Shown here one piece after another: positions 22,953-36,119 of a stretch of DNA of 64,000 nucleotides. The notes beneath the pieces are model-generated. The model was not told the DNA's origin. It was given only the letters and a program-made list of their open reading frames with translations, and made no database searches. Each line of letters opens with the position of its first letter. The stretch's first letter is position 1. This DNA comes from Populus alba (Eukaryota; Streptophyta; Magnoliopsida; Malpighiales; Salicaceae). The translations under genes and the position numbers were made by a program. The stretch lies in NCBI RefSeq assembly GCF_005239225.2, contig NC_133286.1, forward strand, positions 21,776,572 through 21,840,571, read 5' to 3'.

Positions 22953-24836
22953 ACTTGCAGATAAATATACATGTTCGAAGGCTTCCTGGATATATGAACC
23001 ACCATCTGCAGGTCTCTTGGTTAATTACCGGTAGACTGTCTGTGCAGACCCAGCATAAATAAACAGTACAGTGGGGCTGTGATCGATAATGCTTTCCTTG
23101 GAAGAAAGCACGCTAGAAATATAGAAAGACGAGATGCGCTGTTAAGGTATCTCATAGGACAGCTTAAACATTAAGAATTGGATTCTCATTTAAAATCCAA
23201 TGACAAGAGATATACGTATGGGAATCCAAGAATACAGTGCTTGTTTTTACAGAATCATTAATGGCGTAATCAGGATTTTGAATGAATACATGTGAGTGAG
23301 GACGTGAAAAGGAAGAAAATGTGACTTTTATATTAAGATTTTATATTTGAAATTCTAAATTTAGTGGGTGTTTGATAATAATTAAAAATAGTCAAAAGCA
23401 CATGTGAAAGTTATTCCTGCATGGTGCGATGCCTTGATTGGGTGTAAAATAGAAAAAGAACAAACTCATTGACGGAGACTTCATGTGAGGAGATAAATTT
23501 AGTTTTGTGTGAGTGTGTGGACACGAGGACTTGCCGACCGAGATATTTAATTGGAAAATTAAAATATTACATTACTTGGTGTTGGAAAAATCGTACATTT
23601 CTCTTGTCCGAGAAAGAGTACCAAAAAACTTTAAATATTTTTAAGTTTTTTTAAATTAATTTTTCTATTGCTTTTAAATCATTTTAATATATTTATATCG
23701 AATATTATTTATATAAAAAAAAAAACGCTCGAGAACTCCACAAAACTTAATTAGTGAGCAGGACTCAAAATAGGAGCCAATCACATAAACGACCTGTCCT
23801 TCGAGTTCCAAAATTTTAAATTTAATGGCATTTAAAAGTGATTTTGTAGCCATGAGGTTTCTTTTACCACAAAACCTAAAATTTTAATTTTCTATTTGAA
23901 TAAGGAATCTAGCTCAAGAAGAAATTGGGAAAGAAAGCATCATACGAACTAACATGAAATATCTATAACAATATATAAAATCATGAGCTTTATATCAAGA
24001 CATTAAATTAGACAAAAATATTCTTATATTTTAAGAAGCATAATTATAACATGTATTACAGGGAATACTTTAGTAAATACCAAATATATTAGCTTATTTT
24101 AAAAAGCTTAATTAATGGCTTATTTTAACATTTAATTAGATAAAATGACTGTTTTTCATCATCGTTTATGAGTGTTCGGGACCTCCAACTACAAATTAAT
24201 TAATGGCTTCAATCTCGGCAAATCAAGACCGAAGGAACTCAGTTCCAAAGCAATAGCTAATCGAAATCAATTTCAAATGATTGTACTCATATTCCACTTT
24301 GTTCGGTAGCTAGCTGCTTTCCAATTTTATTTGGTAAATAAATTGAAAAGTGTGCCAATAATTGATTGAAACACAGTATATAGTCATTGGCTTTTTAATA
24401 CCCAACAAGAATAAATAGTTTTTTTTTGCACATGTGTTTATTTGAAATTATAGTAAATATTATTTTTTAAAATATTTGTATACAAGAGTGTTTCAAATTT
24501 ACATTTTTTTAAAATTGTAGTACAAATACTAAGCACATTAAATGTTTTTTTTTTTAGCTCAGTTTTTTCGGTTTTAAAAATATAAAATCAAAATCGAATC
24601 AAATCGGTTGATTTTTTTAAAATTTTAATCGGTTTTTTTTTACAGTTTGGTTTTTTCAAATATTTTTTTTTTAATTTTTTTAATTTAATCAGGTTATTTA
24701 ATTTTTTTAGGTAACATCATCTATTGAAATGATCTATCCCATAAATGGTTTTAGTGAGACGGGTATTAGTTAAAGGTGATAAATAGGAATGCTATTGCAA
24801 ATCTTGGACTTGTCTGTTTTATAATTTCCTCTTATG

Positions 24837-24869
<33 letters not shown>

Positions 24870-25640
24870 CACGTGTTTTTTGACATGCTCCTTTGTTGAA
24901 TCAAGCATTCAGTTTAGCTTGATTCACCTAGATAATTTGCAACGAGTAGCAGACTGAATTAGAGGAAAGAGAATAATTATGTAATAACAGAAAACCAATT
25001 TTTTCATTTTCAGCTTTTTTTAATGAATAAATAGAAAGATTATTATTATTTTTAAAAAATCAGAGCAATTTTTCTAATTTGAATAACTGAAAAATGTGTT
25101 CATATTGTATTATATTATTTTCTATTTGGAGAAAAATAATAATGGAAATCATCTGTAAATTAAACTTGTTTTCCATGATATTCTTTACATTTGGACATAT
25201 AAATATTTGTCTTCTTATCATAAAGGTATTGGTGTAAGCAATTAAAAAAATATAACATTATTTTAGAGAATTGGTGTAATATCTATATTTTCTACACAAA
25301 AGAGATGCCTATGCTCATCTGGATCTTCAGATCTGTAAACGTTTGACCCTAAAATTTTATTGGGTGTACCATGTGAGGTTTTGGAAAACCAAGTTGACTA
25401 TTCAAAGAGAAGTCAAGTAATTGTAGGAATTGATGGCCTCACACCATAATTTATTGACTGTAAAAGCTAAAAATATGAGACAACCAGCTCATCCGAACAT
25501 GACACAACAACAACTAACATTTCTGCAACTGGAATCGAAATAGATTAATTTAAGTTGACAACAAAGCACATGCAAATCAATAATGATAATGGTTCCATTG
25601 ACTGGCTAGCTCTTCAGGCAATCCTTTTCTTTTCTTTTGT
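22953..25640. other. AT-rich intergenic stretch
   Basis: I see no gene. It contains an (AT)n/(AC)n microsatellite near 24838-24873 and AT-rich low-complexity DNA. It would include the 3' UTR of array member C at its right end. Confidence 0.6.
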
Positions 25641-28600
25641 TCAGTCTCTTAAACCGCAACTGTCTGAAATCATCAAATCCCAGTTTAATACATCTTGTAG
25701 AGCTGCCAATGGCGGGGGACCCCCCCCGTCTTCAAACTTTTGGATGCTGCAGTTTCTCTTCATTTGTACATGTTCTTCTGTCATCAAATCAGAAGCAGCA
25801 GCAAATACAAGGTGACTACAGAGCAGATATAAAAATAAACTTAATTGCGAGGCAATAAATCCCGCAATTTTGCACGAAACTAACATATCCAGCTACAACA
25901 TTAAAACAGTACCTTGTGATGCTAGTTCCTGAGGTCCAAGCCGGTCCTTGTCCTTGGTTATTTTCTCACATAAAGCATCGATTATCACTTGCAATGAATG
26001 CTTTTCATTTTCTAATTGTTCAATTTTTGCTTGAAGCTGAGTTACATTCATGTTTTCTTGATTGTCGATTCTTTTTGTTAACAGATTAATATCATGTTTA
26101 AGCTGTGTATTTTCACGCTGGGGATCTTCATAGTTGGAGCCAGTCTGCCAAACAAAGTAATGAATAGTTACTCTATAAGAAACCAATAAAGTAATCAATC
26201 AAAGAGACACTCTTGATCACAATGTCATCAGGCTAAATTTCTCTATTAATTTATGACACAACTATAATTGCCCATACTGCTCTGACATGGAATTTCACCA
26301 CTATGAAAAAAATTGACTAGAGAGCATTCTAGTATATGAATTTGTTGTTCGGAGGAGATTTTATCATGGCTAATCCTGTAAAAATGAATCCCCATATAGG
26401 CCATATATTAATTAGCAGAATCGGGACATCTAGGGATGACAATAAGTATCATTAGGTGGGTATCCATCGGGTTTGAGTTTAATTACCATCCTTAAAATCT
26501 CCTATAACTTGCTTGTAAATGTATCTTAAAAAGATAATTACATCAATAATCAAACAGCACCTGGTCTTCAACTTTTGAAAAACATACAACAAAAGCTTAC
26601 ACTACATAGTCACTGTCCAGGAGGAAAGCAGGAGCCCCCTATTATCAAAAGAGAGTCTGTTGAAACCGAATCTCGTGGGTGCTCACCTCATTGTTGAACT
26701 AACATGCCAAAGTCAAATGAGAACTGAAAAATGAAACGCTTTGACCCCTACAGGGTACCCCTCAAAGTTAAAAATATGATTCAAAACATATGCCTACTAG
26801 TATCCAACCATCCTTGTCAAAAAACTATCTTAATCCAAAAACTAATAGTAAGCTCTAGTAATGATTTTATATTACTCTCTTATTCCCCCTCAAGTATATA
26901 GAATTTAATAATTGAATTTAGGTTCCATCCAAAAGACTTAAAACCTCATGGTGGATAACCCATTCTCAATCTTTTATATTACTTTATATTCTAATATTTA
27001 TTCAAGGTGGGTATGCTATTATATTTTTTTAGTGTGAGATATATTCACTAACACCCCCATCTTTTGGGGTTTGTAAGTGAAATCCTTTTTATCTTGAAAT
27101 TTACACATGATCCTTAGTTATTTAGGCCTTGATAACTATGTGAAAAACCATCTCGACTTGAAAACTTAAACTATTAGGTGAAGTCTAATGAATGATTTTA
27201 TGTTACTCTCTTACGTTATTATTTGTTTCACTGCTAGTTTGATGTCTCATTAATTCATATTGCCCCCTTCTTTTCTAGGAGGGAAAATGTTGTTGGCAAA
27301 ACACTTCGAGGACATGAATGTACTTCTTCATCAAGTTATCAAGTAGCTATTTTGGTCTTTTCATGCAAATGGCAACTTCAACAAGTTTCCCTTCAATGGA
27401 AAGGGAGGATTTTTGCCTTGCCAGAATTGCTAATCAAAGGGATCGATGGAATCTAGGAGAGCCTTTGACAACTGACATGTCTTAGAATACAGGGCTGTCC
27501 TAGACTGAGAAGCATGTTGTTACCAACAATGCGTCCTTCCCCACCAGTCTTAAAGAGGGCCAAAGTTTGGATTTTCTCTTTGAAATGTTCTGATCAGTGT
27601 CAGTCAGTGGAGATAGCTTTGAAATGCTATTTCAATTGAAGTCTTAAGTGATCAGATGCAGTTATATAGCGCAGGGAAATTACACGAGCGACCATAGAAG
27701 TAGAGAACCGCTGCCTCATAAAAGTGAATTGGTTTCCACAAGCCAACCTTTCCCTTTATACAGGTGGCTGCATGTGCTATTACATGCTTGATTACGTTGA
27801 GTTATGTAGTGTAAAAGAGGATAGACTACTATAAGAAGCAAGTAATATCTTGGTGAAAGAGAATTATAAGGCTAAAAAAAACTTCTCAATTAGTGTAATC
27901 AAGGCCTGGCTTTGATAATAAACTACTACTTGCACTTGGCCCTCGTTAATCTTTAGAGGAAGTACACTTCCTATCATTTCCTCTACAATGAACTGAATAG
28001 AAGAAGGTGAAACCAACAAATATTGGTTAGCATCCTCTTTCCAAATTAATTTGTTGATTGGACTCCCAACCAAACTTCTACTTCCTTTTATATTGAGTAG
28101 GAAGACATAGATCCTAAACTGTTTTCGAACAATTCTCATGAGATGACATTTATTTGATGGATTCTTGTCCGAGGGATGAAATTTTGGTTTCCCACAAAAC
28201 CCACTAGATTGGACTGAGTGTTTACAGGACCCAATAAGACAATAATATCAGATAAAAGCCTCACTACCAGTCCATGAGGACAATACTCTCGAACAAGAAT
28301 ATTCCTCTTGAATCTACAAGACAATACCCCGAACAAGGCTCATACCCCCTGAATCCATGAAGACTGAACCCCAAACATGGCTTATACACTCGAAATCTAG
28401 CTATTAGACCTGGATGCACCTGAATCCAACTGCTACCCTCAAATGCGCTAAAATCCAATCGCTACCCCAAATGCTCTACTCCCTTGTCAAACCTGGTCTA
28501 CTCTCCATCAACCATGGAGACAAAAAGCACACGATTTAAATGAAAGCACACCTCTTGATAATGTGTCCCTTAGGGGTTGGTCCTGTTATTGTCATCAAAC

Positions 28601-31140
28601 AATCCATAAACTCACAAAAACCAAGAATTAAAACAACTTTTGTAGTGACTTGTTGTCACTTAAAGTCTGTCTCCAAGATGTACAAAACTGTAGCTGACAA
28701 ACACATTGATCATCTTAACTTTACATGGACACATCCACGTTGGTTCAAGGTTATATAAATAACGTTCAAGAAAAAAATCTTCTCCTAGAGATTGGAGACT
28801 CATTTTCCTACTTTTTAAGCTTTATTTTGGAAACAAACATAACACAACCTCCTAATGGTTTTTTTTTCTCCACTGTCATTACTAATTTAAGCATCATATG
28901 ATCCATTAGAACCCTGAGAGGACTGGTTATTCAAGTGTTTTTAGTTACTCAAATCCAATCTTCTACACCTTTCATTCATCACAACCTTAGAAGGGCAACT
29001 TTACAAAAGACCATGATCTTTGTAAAGTTTTATGTGAACCTCATCAATTGATGGTGATCACACCCTCTACACAAACCTTTAATTTTAATATCTTTATATT
29101 TATTTGTTACTTGATTTTTTGTATTTAATTTTTTTTCAAGGAAATATCTTTCATTTCTAATCAAATAATAACAAACGAAATTAAAAAATACATTTTAAAA
29201 TGCAATTTGGACATTTAAAATAAATAATTGTTAAGTTTTGTTAAAAGACTAACTTATAATTTTCAAAACTAGAAAAACTTGCATACAAAATCAGAAAAAT
29301 CTGAAAAACTAAATCATAATTTTACTATAGATAAAATCTACAAAAAGGACATGATAAGACAGTCAGGTATGGAATGTTTCTGAGTTTGATTATTCAAAGC
29401 TATATGTAGGAAAAACTTTTCTGGGGTTTTTCATGATGATGGTCTAAGACGTTGCGGAAATATGAATAACAACAATAGTGGTTCGCCTAGAATTACATAT
29501 CCACTAAAATGAACAACCATGCCATTTGACTAATTACTTCTTAACCATCTCCATCTCTAAGAGATTGGAACTTGCTACTTTTAGCCACTCAAAAAGGGTA
29601 GCAAATACAGCAGTATATATTTTAACTAAGCAAGGTGTTTAATGTTTTTTTGATTACGTAACTTGGCTTTGGTAGTTTAAAGCAAGGGTGTCGTCTAGTA
29701 AGCTGGTTTGGGTTTTTTCTGCACCATCTTCTTGATGGTACTGCTCCTTTTCTTCTCTCTTCAATCAATCTGATCAATGTATCATGAAGAAAAAACTACT
29801 TGACCATAGTCGAAATGAACTGTTAAAAGCTTAATTGATAAGGATGTTAACTTCAGAAATCAACTATACAATGAAACTTTACATGTATACCTAAGTTATC
29901 AAAAGGCAGAAGAATGACCAGTATTCCATCATATTTGTAAGCTTATACTTTCTAGCCAGGTGGAATAATGTAAATGAATTTGACTCTTGTATTGCTTTCA
30001 CTACATCCTATCATTACATGGGTTGAAACCTTTGCTATTTCTGGTGACATTTTGCTTTCTCTGATCTATTTTTCTATCAGAACCCCCTAAATAAAATTGT
30101 TGATTTATGGTTGTTTATAAATGTAAGTAGTTTTGTATAACAAACAGCAAAGGAAGAGAATGGAGAAACACTTACTAGTTGTTTTAAAAGCACTTCCACA
30201 ACCGTATTTTGACTATTAAGCTGGCCTTTTAATTGGCCAAATTCCTTCTCAAGTTGCTTCATCTCATCTTTTTGACGTTGCAAAGTCTGTAGTAGTAGGA
30301 CTTCTTCCTTCTTTAAGGAATCATTCTCTCTCCTTAAACGATCATTTTCAATGGTAAGTTCATCCAATTTGTTCATGGTGTTCATTTTCAATTCCTACAA
30401 ATAAATAGTAGAATACAAGAAAGAAAAAAAATGGTAGGAGAGAATCATTAAATAGATTCAAATGTGATTGATAGGATTTATGAAAAATTAGTATAAGGTT
30501 TTGTTTGATACATGGGTAAAACAAGTAATAATGTTGTTTTTCCTTTTTTAATTAATCTTAAGACAAATTATTCCCATAAGAAAAAATAATTACAAACAAA
30601 TTAAATCAGTTACTCCCTAGATCATAAGTTCTGTTTACACAGTATAGAGCGAGCGAAACAATCTAATTGAATTTAAGTGAAATCAAAAGAGAGAAGAAAA
30701 AATGGGGTTTTACCTTACATCGTTCCCGATATGCCCTGTCAGCCAATCTTTTTTTCTGAGCAGCTGTATATCTAGTAGCTCCTTTGAGATTAGCATCAGT
30801 TGTTTTTGGAAATTGATTACTTACTAGTTCAGCCGACGGGCTAGGACTTGGTTCCATGAACAATAATGCATTCAATCCCCCAGCTTGGCAACAACACAAG
30901 AGATCAAAGCGGCAGAAGTTTTAAGATTTAAATGAACAATACAGAGAAAAAAAGATATTCATGAAAGAGCTGAAGCAAGCGACATAAATTTGATTCAAAA
31001 TCCAATTCAATCATAGCTGTTACAAGACAAAAGGAATTACAATATATCTGGGGTTAATTGAACTGCTATTTTTACTTACCATCAGCTGGAGAGAATATAT
31101 CTGGGAGCATTTCCCACATGTTGGAAGTGGCACCCTCCAT
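25641..31140 (-). CDS. bZIP-like basic coiled-coil protein, array member C (272 aa, 5 exons)
   Basis: Spliced model: 31140-31080, 30883-30714, 30394-30176, 26144-25913, 25777-25641 (61, 170, 219, 232 and 137 bp), all GT-AG with consistent phases (1, 0, 0, 1). It begins MEGATSNMWEMLPD. Exon 2 ends KKRLADRAYRERCK (Asp 69, Lys 77), the N-x7-R/K bZIP spacing with Asp for Asn. Exon 3 (78-150) is leucine-zipper-like: LTIENDRLRREND and EVLLLQTLQRQKDEMKQLEK. Exon 4 carries SLQVIIDALCEKI. Unlike A and D, it adds a fifth exon of about 45 residues with a GGGPPP stretch, ending SDSCGLRD. If exon 4 were not spliced at 25913, the protein would end a few codons later instead. Intron 3 is about 4 kb. Role inferred: nuclear coiled-coil partner or DNA-binding-type protein; no named family recognised. 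Confidence 0.72.
26145..30175. other. 4 kb intron 3 of member C
   Basis: No coding exon recognised. Short minus frames at 27864-28458 have no recognisable motifs. The intron may contain old, unassigned transposon DNA. Confidence 0.5.
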
Positions 31141-31257
31141 AGTATCTGTCTTCTGTAGAGAGATGGAGAGACTTTTGTTCTTGCGAAGAAGAGTATCGAA
31201 ATTATCAGCAACGTGAGCTACACAGTTCGGTCACTAAAAAATCATGCGAAAGCCGTT

Positions 31258-31265
31258 CGATATCG
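31258..31265. promoter_or_regulatory. CGATATCG palindrome upstream of member C
   Basis: Perfect 8-bp palindrome about 120 bp upstream of the ATG of member C, within sequence richer in CpG than its surroundings. A CGATATC core is also upstream of members A and D. Confidence 0.35.
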
Positions 31266-34052
31266 CTCGTCCAGAGTGGGAACTTGGACGACTAGACAGC
31301 TTCATGGGCCACGATAGCTGTAATGAATTGTAGAAACTTCGGCCCAACAACGACGCTTTCAGCTGTTCATGACTTCATTCAAGATAGGCTAAATTATCCA
31401 AAAATACCTCTAACTTTGGATTAAATCAAATTTAGTCCTTGGATTTTGTTTTTATTTATTTAAGCACCATGAACTATTTTTTCATTAGAAAAGCCTGTCG
31501 ATCCAGGCTCCCATCTATCCATTAATCTCTTTTTATTCTCAAATCACGTGCTATCAAGATATGCATTATGTTTCTAAACTAATTACCTCTAATCAAATTA
31601 ACGAAAAAGTCTATTTAAAAAAAAAAATAATTTAAAGTACTCAAATAAAAATAAATAAATTTAAGAGCTAAGTTCATTTTAACTCAAAGTTTAGGATAAT
31701 TTTTTATGAGATAGATAAATATCCAACCCTTTTTACTTGTTCTCAAATAAACGTTGTATTTTTTTTTTCAAAATATATAATTTTACCATGTTTTTTCAAA
31801 CTGTCAGATTTTTATTTTATTGACAATTAGGTAACAAGAATTAAATCTAGTAATTATGTATCAGTTTTAATTTAAAAAAAATAGTATACAAAAGATTAAA
31901 TGAAAGATGTTATGCATACCAATAAATAACTATTTTGCCTCATTCCTCTTTGTTTTTTCAAAATTATAAATTATCCAAAAATATAATTTAAATATGTTTT
32001 AATATTCTGAGTGCTTTAACAATAACAATAATTATGTTAAAGATATGATGCACACATATGTTTAAGATCTTAATGAATTAAGAAAAGATGCTTCTTTTAT
32101 GTTCATACAAAACCATCTATAGTTAAACTGAACTTTATTTTTTGCGTTTAACTTTAATAGGGCCTTCCCTCTCCTCGATCATCTACCAAAGTCTAAACAT
32201 AAAGGAATCAACCTCAAGATGCAAACATCTAATCCCCAAATTCCACAACAAATCTCTACTACAAAACCTGTTACAAAACACCCCACGAAATTTGATAGCA
32301 AACCCCCAGCACCTACCCTACTGGGATCTTTCTTGCAAGCTCCATTAATGTTCAATTTAATCCATCCATCAAATGGGAGAGATCAATGCATATAAATAGT
32401 AGTAGCAGAAATATAAGATGGCCTAAAACAGTCACTTCTCCTACAATAGTTTTATCCATGTGAAATGGCAGCCACATGCAGCAGCCAAGCTTGAATGGCA
32501 GCACCGCCCATTGACAAAGTATGCAGCTGCAAGAGATATGCATCGTCCATTGTTGACAAGGGCTGCAAGTTTGGCAGAAAGTTTAGCACAAGTTAGGTGT
32601 CCAGAATTGTTGACAAAAAGATGGAGTTGGTGGCTATTAAAGCCTATAAATAGAGCTATGCAAGGAGAACAAATTTAGAGAAGAAAAGAGAGCTAATTGA
32701 GAGAGAGAGCTATTTTTAAGGCAATGATAATTGCAGTCCTGCTACGAGAGAAAGATATGAGATGAATAAGTTGAGAGTAATAGCAGAGTAGATGAAGTTG
32801 AGAGTGAAAGCAGAGTAGATAGTGTTCCTCCTCCATTGTTGTAGGATTTGTGTTTTTTTATTAGTAATAATATTTCCTTCTCCATGGACATTGTGATATA
32901 CTGAAAATTTTAGTTTGAAAAACTATATTGTCTTTATATGAATAATGGTTATTTCTAATTGAGAGGCAAATTAGACATTCATATTTGGTCAGGAAAAAAA
33001 TAAACAAAAAGAAAGAACCAGAAAAGATGAGAGAGATGAACTGAAAGAAGAAAGAGAGAAAGAAGGAAAAGAATAGAAAGAGAAAAGATGGATCATTTGA
33101 TATACATGATTCTTATTCTTATTGTAAATATCCTTTTGAGTTTATTAAGATTGATAAACATTTGATGTATATATTGTTAAGTTTAATTAATGGATTATAA
33201 AGGATTTGAAGATGATAAATAATTGATTTAGAGAAAATATGATTGTTAATAAGGATGTGAGAATGATTCATCTTTGAAGTTGATTTTATATTAGGTTTTG
33301 TTAAGTTTTATGATTAAATTGATTGATTGATATAGTATATTCTATAATATTTTAAGATGTATTTAAAGTGCTTATAAGCAACATAATTGTTTTACATAAA
33401 TTTATTTTATGACAAGGCAAGACATCATTATTTTTAGATTAAAAAATAAATTATTTTTCTTCATAAATAAAAAATCAAATGAAATATGAGTAGCACTAGC
33501 TACATTTAAAAAAAAAAAATTATGGTTGATCGATCTTTTCAAAATCATCATAATAGTTTTCAAGATGATTTAATTTTTAAACATTCAAATGTATTTAAAT
33601 TTTTAAAAATATATAAATAATACAATCATTTTTATATACTTTTATACATTTTATATTTTACAATTTGCTATAATAATCTTTTTAGTGCTAATTTTCCTAT
33701 ACTTTCGAAATAATTTTTTATAATATATATAAAATCAACTCATCCCTTACACATCATATCCTCTCTTTTTTTTTTTTTAATTATTAAGTCAAAGTATCTG
33801 TATTATTTCATATGAGTGTCTCATATACATGTTCGCGCTTTATAGACCAAAAAGCATATTGATTCACTTCTTGAATAAAAAAACTTAACAAAGTAAAACT
33901 CAAGAAATAACAAGAAGATACAGATTAAATTGTATTATTTGATAATTTAAGGATACTATAAAGAGGATGTAAAAAATAAAAAAAGGTTAATTATATGTAT
34001 AAGGTAGAAATGTAATTACCTTAGAATGCTTGTTTTGGTACGTATGAGGTCA
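31266..34052. other. intergenic DNA with an LTR- or promoter-like patch
   Basis: A TATA-like CTATAAATAG (32644-32653) is followed by GA-rich transcribed-leader-like sequence and a 27-bp direct repeat (32768-32794 and 32795-32821). This resembles part of an LTR or a plant promoter, but I found no termini or TSD. The rest is AT-rich and I see no gene. Confidence 0.35.
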
Positions 34053-35760
34053 TTATCCTTGTTTAATCTTTTCACATAAGGCATCGATAATCACTTGGAG
34101 AGCTTTCTTCTCTTGTACTAATTCTGTATAGTTTTCTTGAAGTTGAACGGGATTTAAATAGTCATTGTCGTTAATCTTGTTGATCAATAGACTTTTTTGA
34201 AATCTTAGCCGTTTATTTTCGCACTGAAGATCCATATTATTTTTCCTACTAGCCTGTAATCACAAGAAAGAAATGATAAGGTTATATGCACAAATCTTAA
34301 GTTGGGCAACTTAATTATAATAAATAAATTATTTCATGATAATAACTAATTTACCAAGTTTATTTTTTAAAGCATGATAAGAACAAATTTACTTTCTAGC
34401 TAGGGAATGCTTGAGATATAGCTAAGTTTTATCGAACAATATTTTTAATTCTACGTCATTTTATTTATTTATTTATTTTTCTTTTGCTAATAACACCCAT
34501 TGAAATCCATTGGACGTAGATAACCCTTAAGTTTTTAATTAATTGCGGTCATATAAAAAAACCAATTTAAAATGTTAAATTATCAAATGACACTCCAAAT
34601 ATAATTTAATTCACATTTACTAATAACCAAAGTATGTGCATAATTGCATTATACTATATATCTTTAATTAATGCGAGGTTCTCAGTTATAATGATTCCAT
34701 GCAATGGATAAAAAAGAAAAGGGTTAATTAATTTCAATATAATTTCTTCTTATAAAGTCTCAACTGTCTAAATGTTTCTTTTAAAGTTTTAATCACTTAT
34801 CGATTCTTCCATTCATGTCATCCAAAGGAGGAAAAAGGTTTTTTTTTTTTTTTTTTTTTCTCTCAGTTCAAGTGAAATATTGACACCATTAATCCCTCAG
34901 GAAGAGAAACTGGATCCCTTTCAAAACTCTTGGAGTAGATTGAAAGAAGATCGGATGACTGAGCGAGCAGACAGAGGCCCAACCGTACGTCACTAGCACA
35001 TATGTCAGATAATTTGACCTAAATATGTTTTCATATATGATGCAGTGACCGGCAAACTAGAACGCAGAGGGACGTAAGAAGAAACACGTACCACTGGGCT
35101 TGAGAACTCTTTCACGAGAGCATTTTGTGTCTGAAGCTGGTCCTTCAAAGGGCAAAGTTTATTCTTTACTACTTTCATTTCTTCTTTCTGGGTTTGCACC
35201 ATCTCCAGCTGCTGAACTCCTTCCCTTTTCAACTGTTCATTCTCTCTCTTTAATTTATTGTTTTCTTCGGTGAGCACGACCACGTCCTGCTCGGTTTTCA
35301 TTTTCTTTTCCTGCATGATTTCTCAAACCATAAGATCAATTAAGGATGTGATTTGAATAAGAATATAATAAGACACGAAGGATAAATATATGGCAAGTAA
35401 TTAAGCAATTGATTAGTTACTTACCCTGCATCGCAGCCGATATGCCCTGTCAATCGCTCTTTTCTTTTCACGATACGTAGCAGTTTCAGGAGCTTTTCTT
35501 TTCAGATTAGCATGAGCTGTGTTAGGAGACTCTCCAGGTAAAGGTGATAGGTACTGCTCGATTGGCACCTGGTTCGCTCCATAGGCGCTGTTTGTCTTGG
35601 CTCCACCTGCATTTATAATTTAGAAGATCAAAACCCTTCACAAAGACCTTCTTTTTCTCTAATTACTCGATCGATGTAGTGCTTGGATCAAATTACTTCT
35701 ATTAGGTTGACGCATCGTATCTAACAGCCCTGTTAAATACACAATATCGAGCGGATCCAT
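34053..35760 (-). CDS. bZIP-like basic coiled-coil protein, array member D (221 aa, 4 exons)
   Basis: Spliced model: 35760-35697, 35606-35425, 35310-35092, 34253-34053 (64, 182, 219 and 201 bp), GT-AG with consistent phases (1, 0, 0). It is the most compact member, with introns of about 0.1-0.85 kb. Exon 2 contains ANLKRKAPETATYREKKRA followed by IDRAYRLRCR (Asp 74, Arg 82), matching the bZIP basic spacing with Asp for Asn. Exon 3 (83-155) is a charged zipper-like coiled coil with LTEENNKLKRENEQLKREG. Exon 4 has ALQVIIDALCEKIKQG and ends the protein. The first exon (MDPLDIVYLTGLLDTMRQPN) is chosen because its donor and phase fit; it is less certain than the rest. The upstream region holds an E2F-like site and CGATATC. 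Confidence 0.72.
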
Positions 35761-35973
35761 TAGCTGCTAGCTGTACAAAACGAAAGCAAACACGTACAGA
35801 ACTAGAGAAGACCAACTCCAAAATAGGATAACAATGGAAACAAAGACAAGAGAGAAAATACTCATAAAGCTCGATCTTAACGAAGTTTGTTCAGAATTGT
35901 CAATCGAGTTCGAGAGATGATGTTTAGTAGATATACAAGCTGATAAGTGAAAGCATGGCATTTTAGTGAAATT

Positions 35974-35993
35974 GCGCGAAAACGCGCGATATC
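35974..35993. promoter_or_regulatory. E2F-like site plus CGATATC upstream of member D
   Basis: GCGCGAAA (35974-35981) matches the E2F consensus (reverse complement of TTTCGCGC) and is followed by CGCGCGATATC. Both lie about 215-235 bp upstream of the ATG of member D in an otherwise AT-rich region. Confidence 0.35.
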
Positions 35994-36119
35994 TACGTGC
36001 ACCGTGAAGGTATCCTGTCATGGCTTTCAACTTTCGTGCGATACGTCACTCGGGGACCTATTGGACTTCACTTTTTGATTAACCTTTGGCTTTCGTGTGT
36101 TCATTTTTTGTCATCGTCT

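Noticed and set aside
27864..28458. Three overlapping minus frames in the large intron of member C
   Set aside because: No shared phase, no splice logic and no domains; probably non-coding.
32400..32900. A solo copia LTR around the TATA-like site
   Set aside because: The composition is suggestive, but no TG...CA ends or target duplication could be found, so it is listed only as an LTR- or promoter-like patch.
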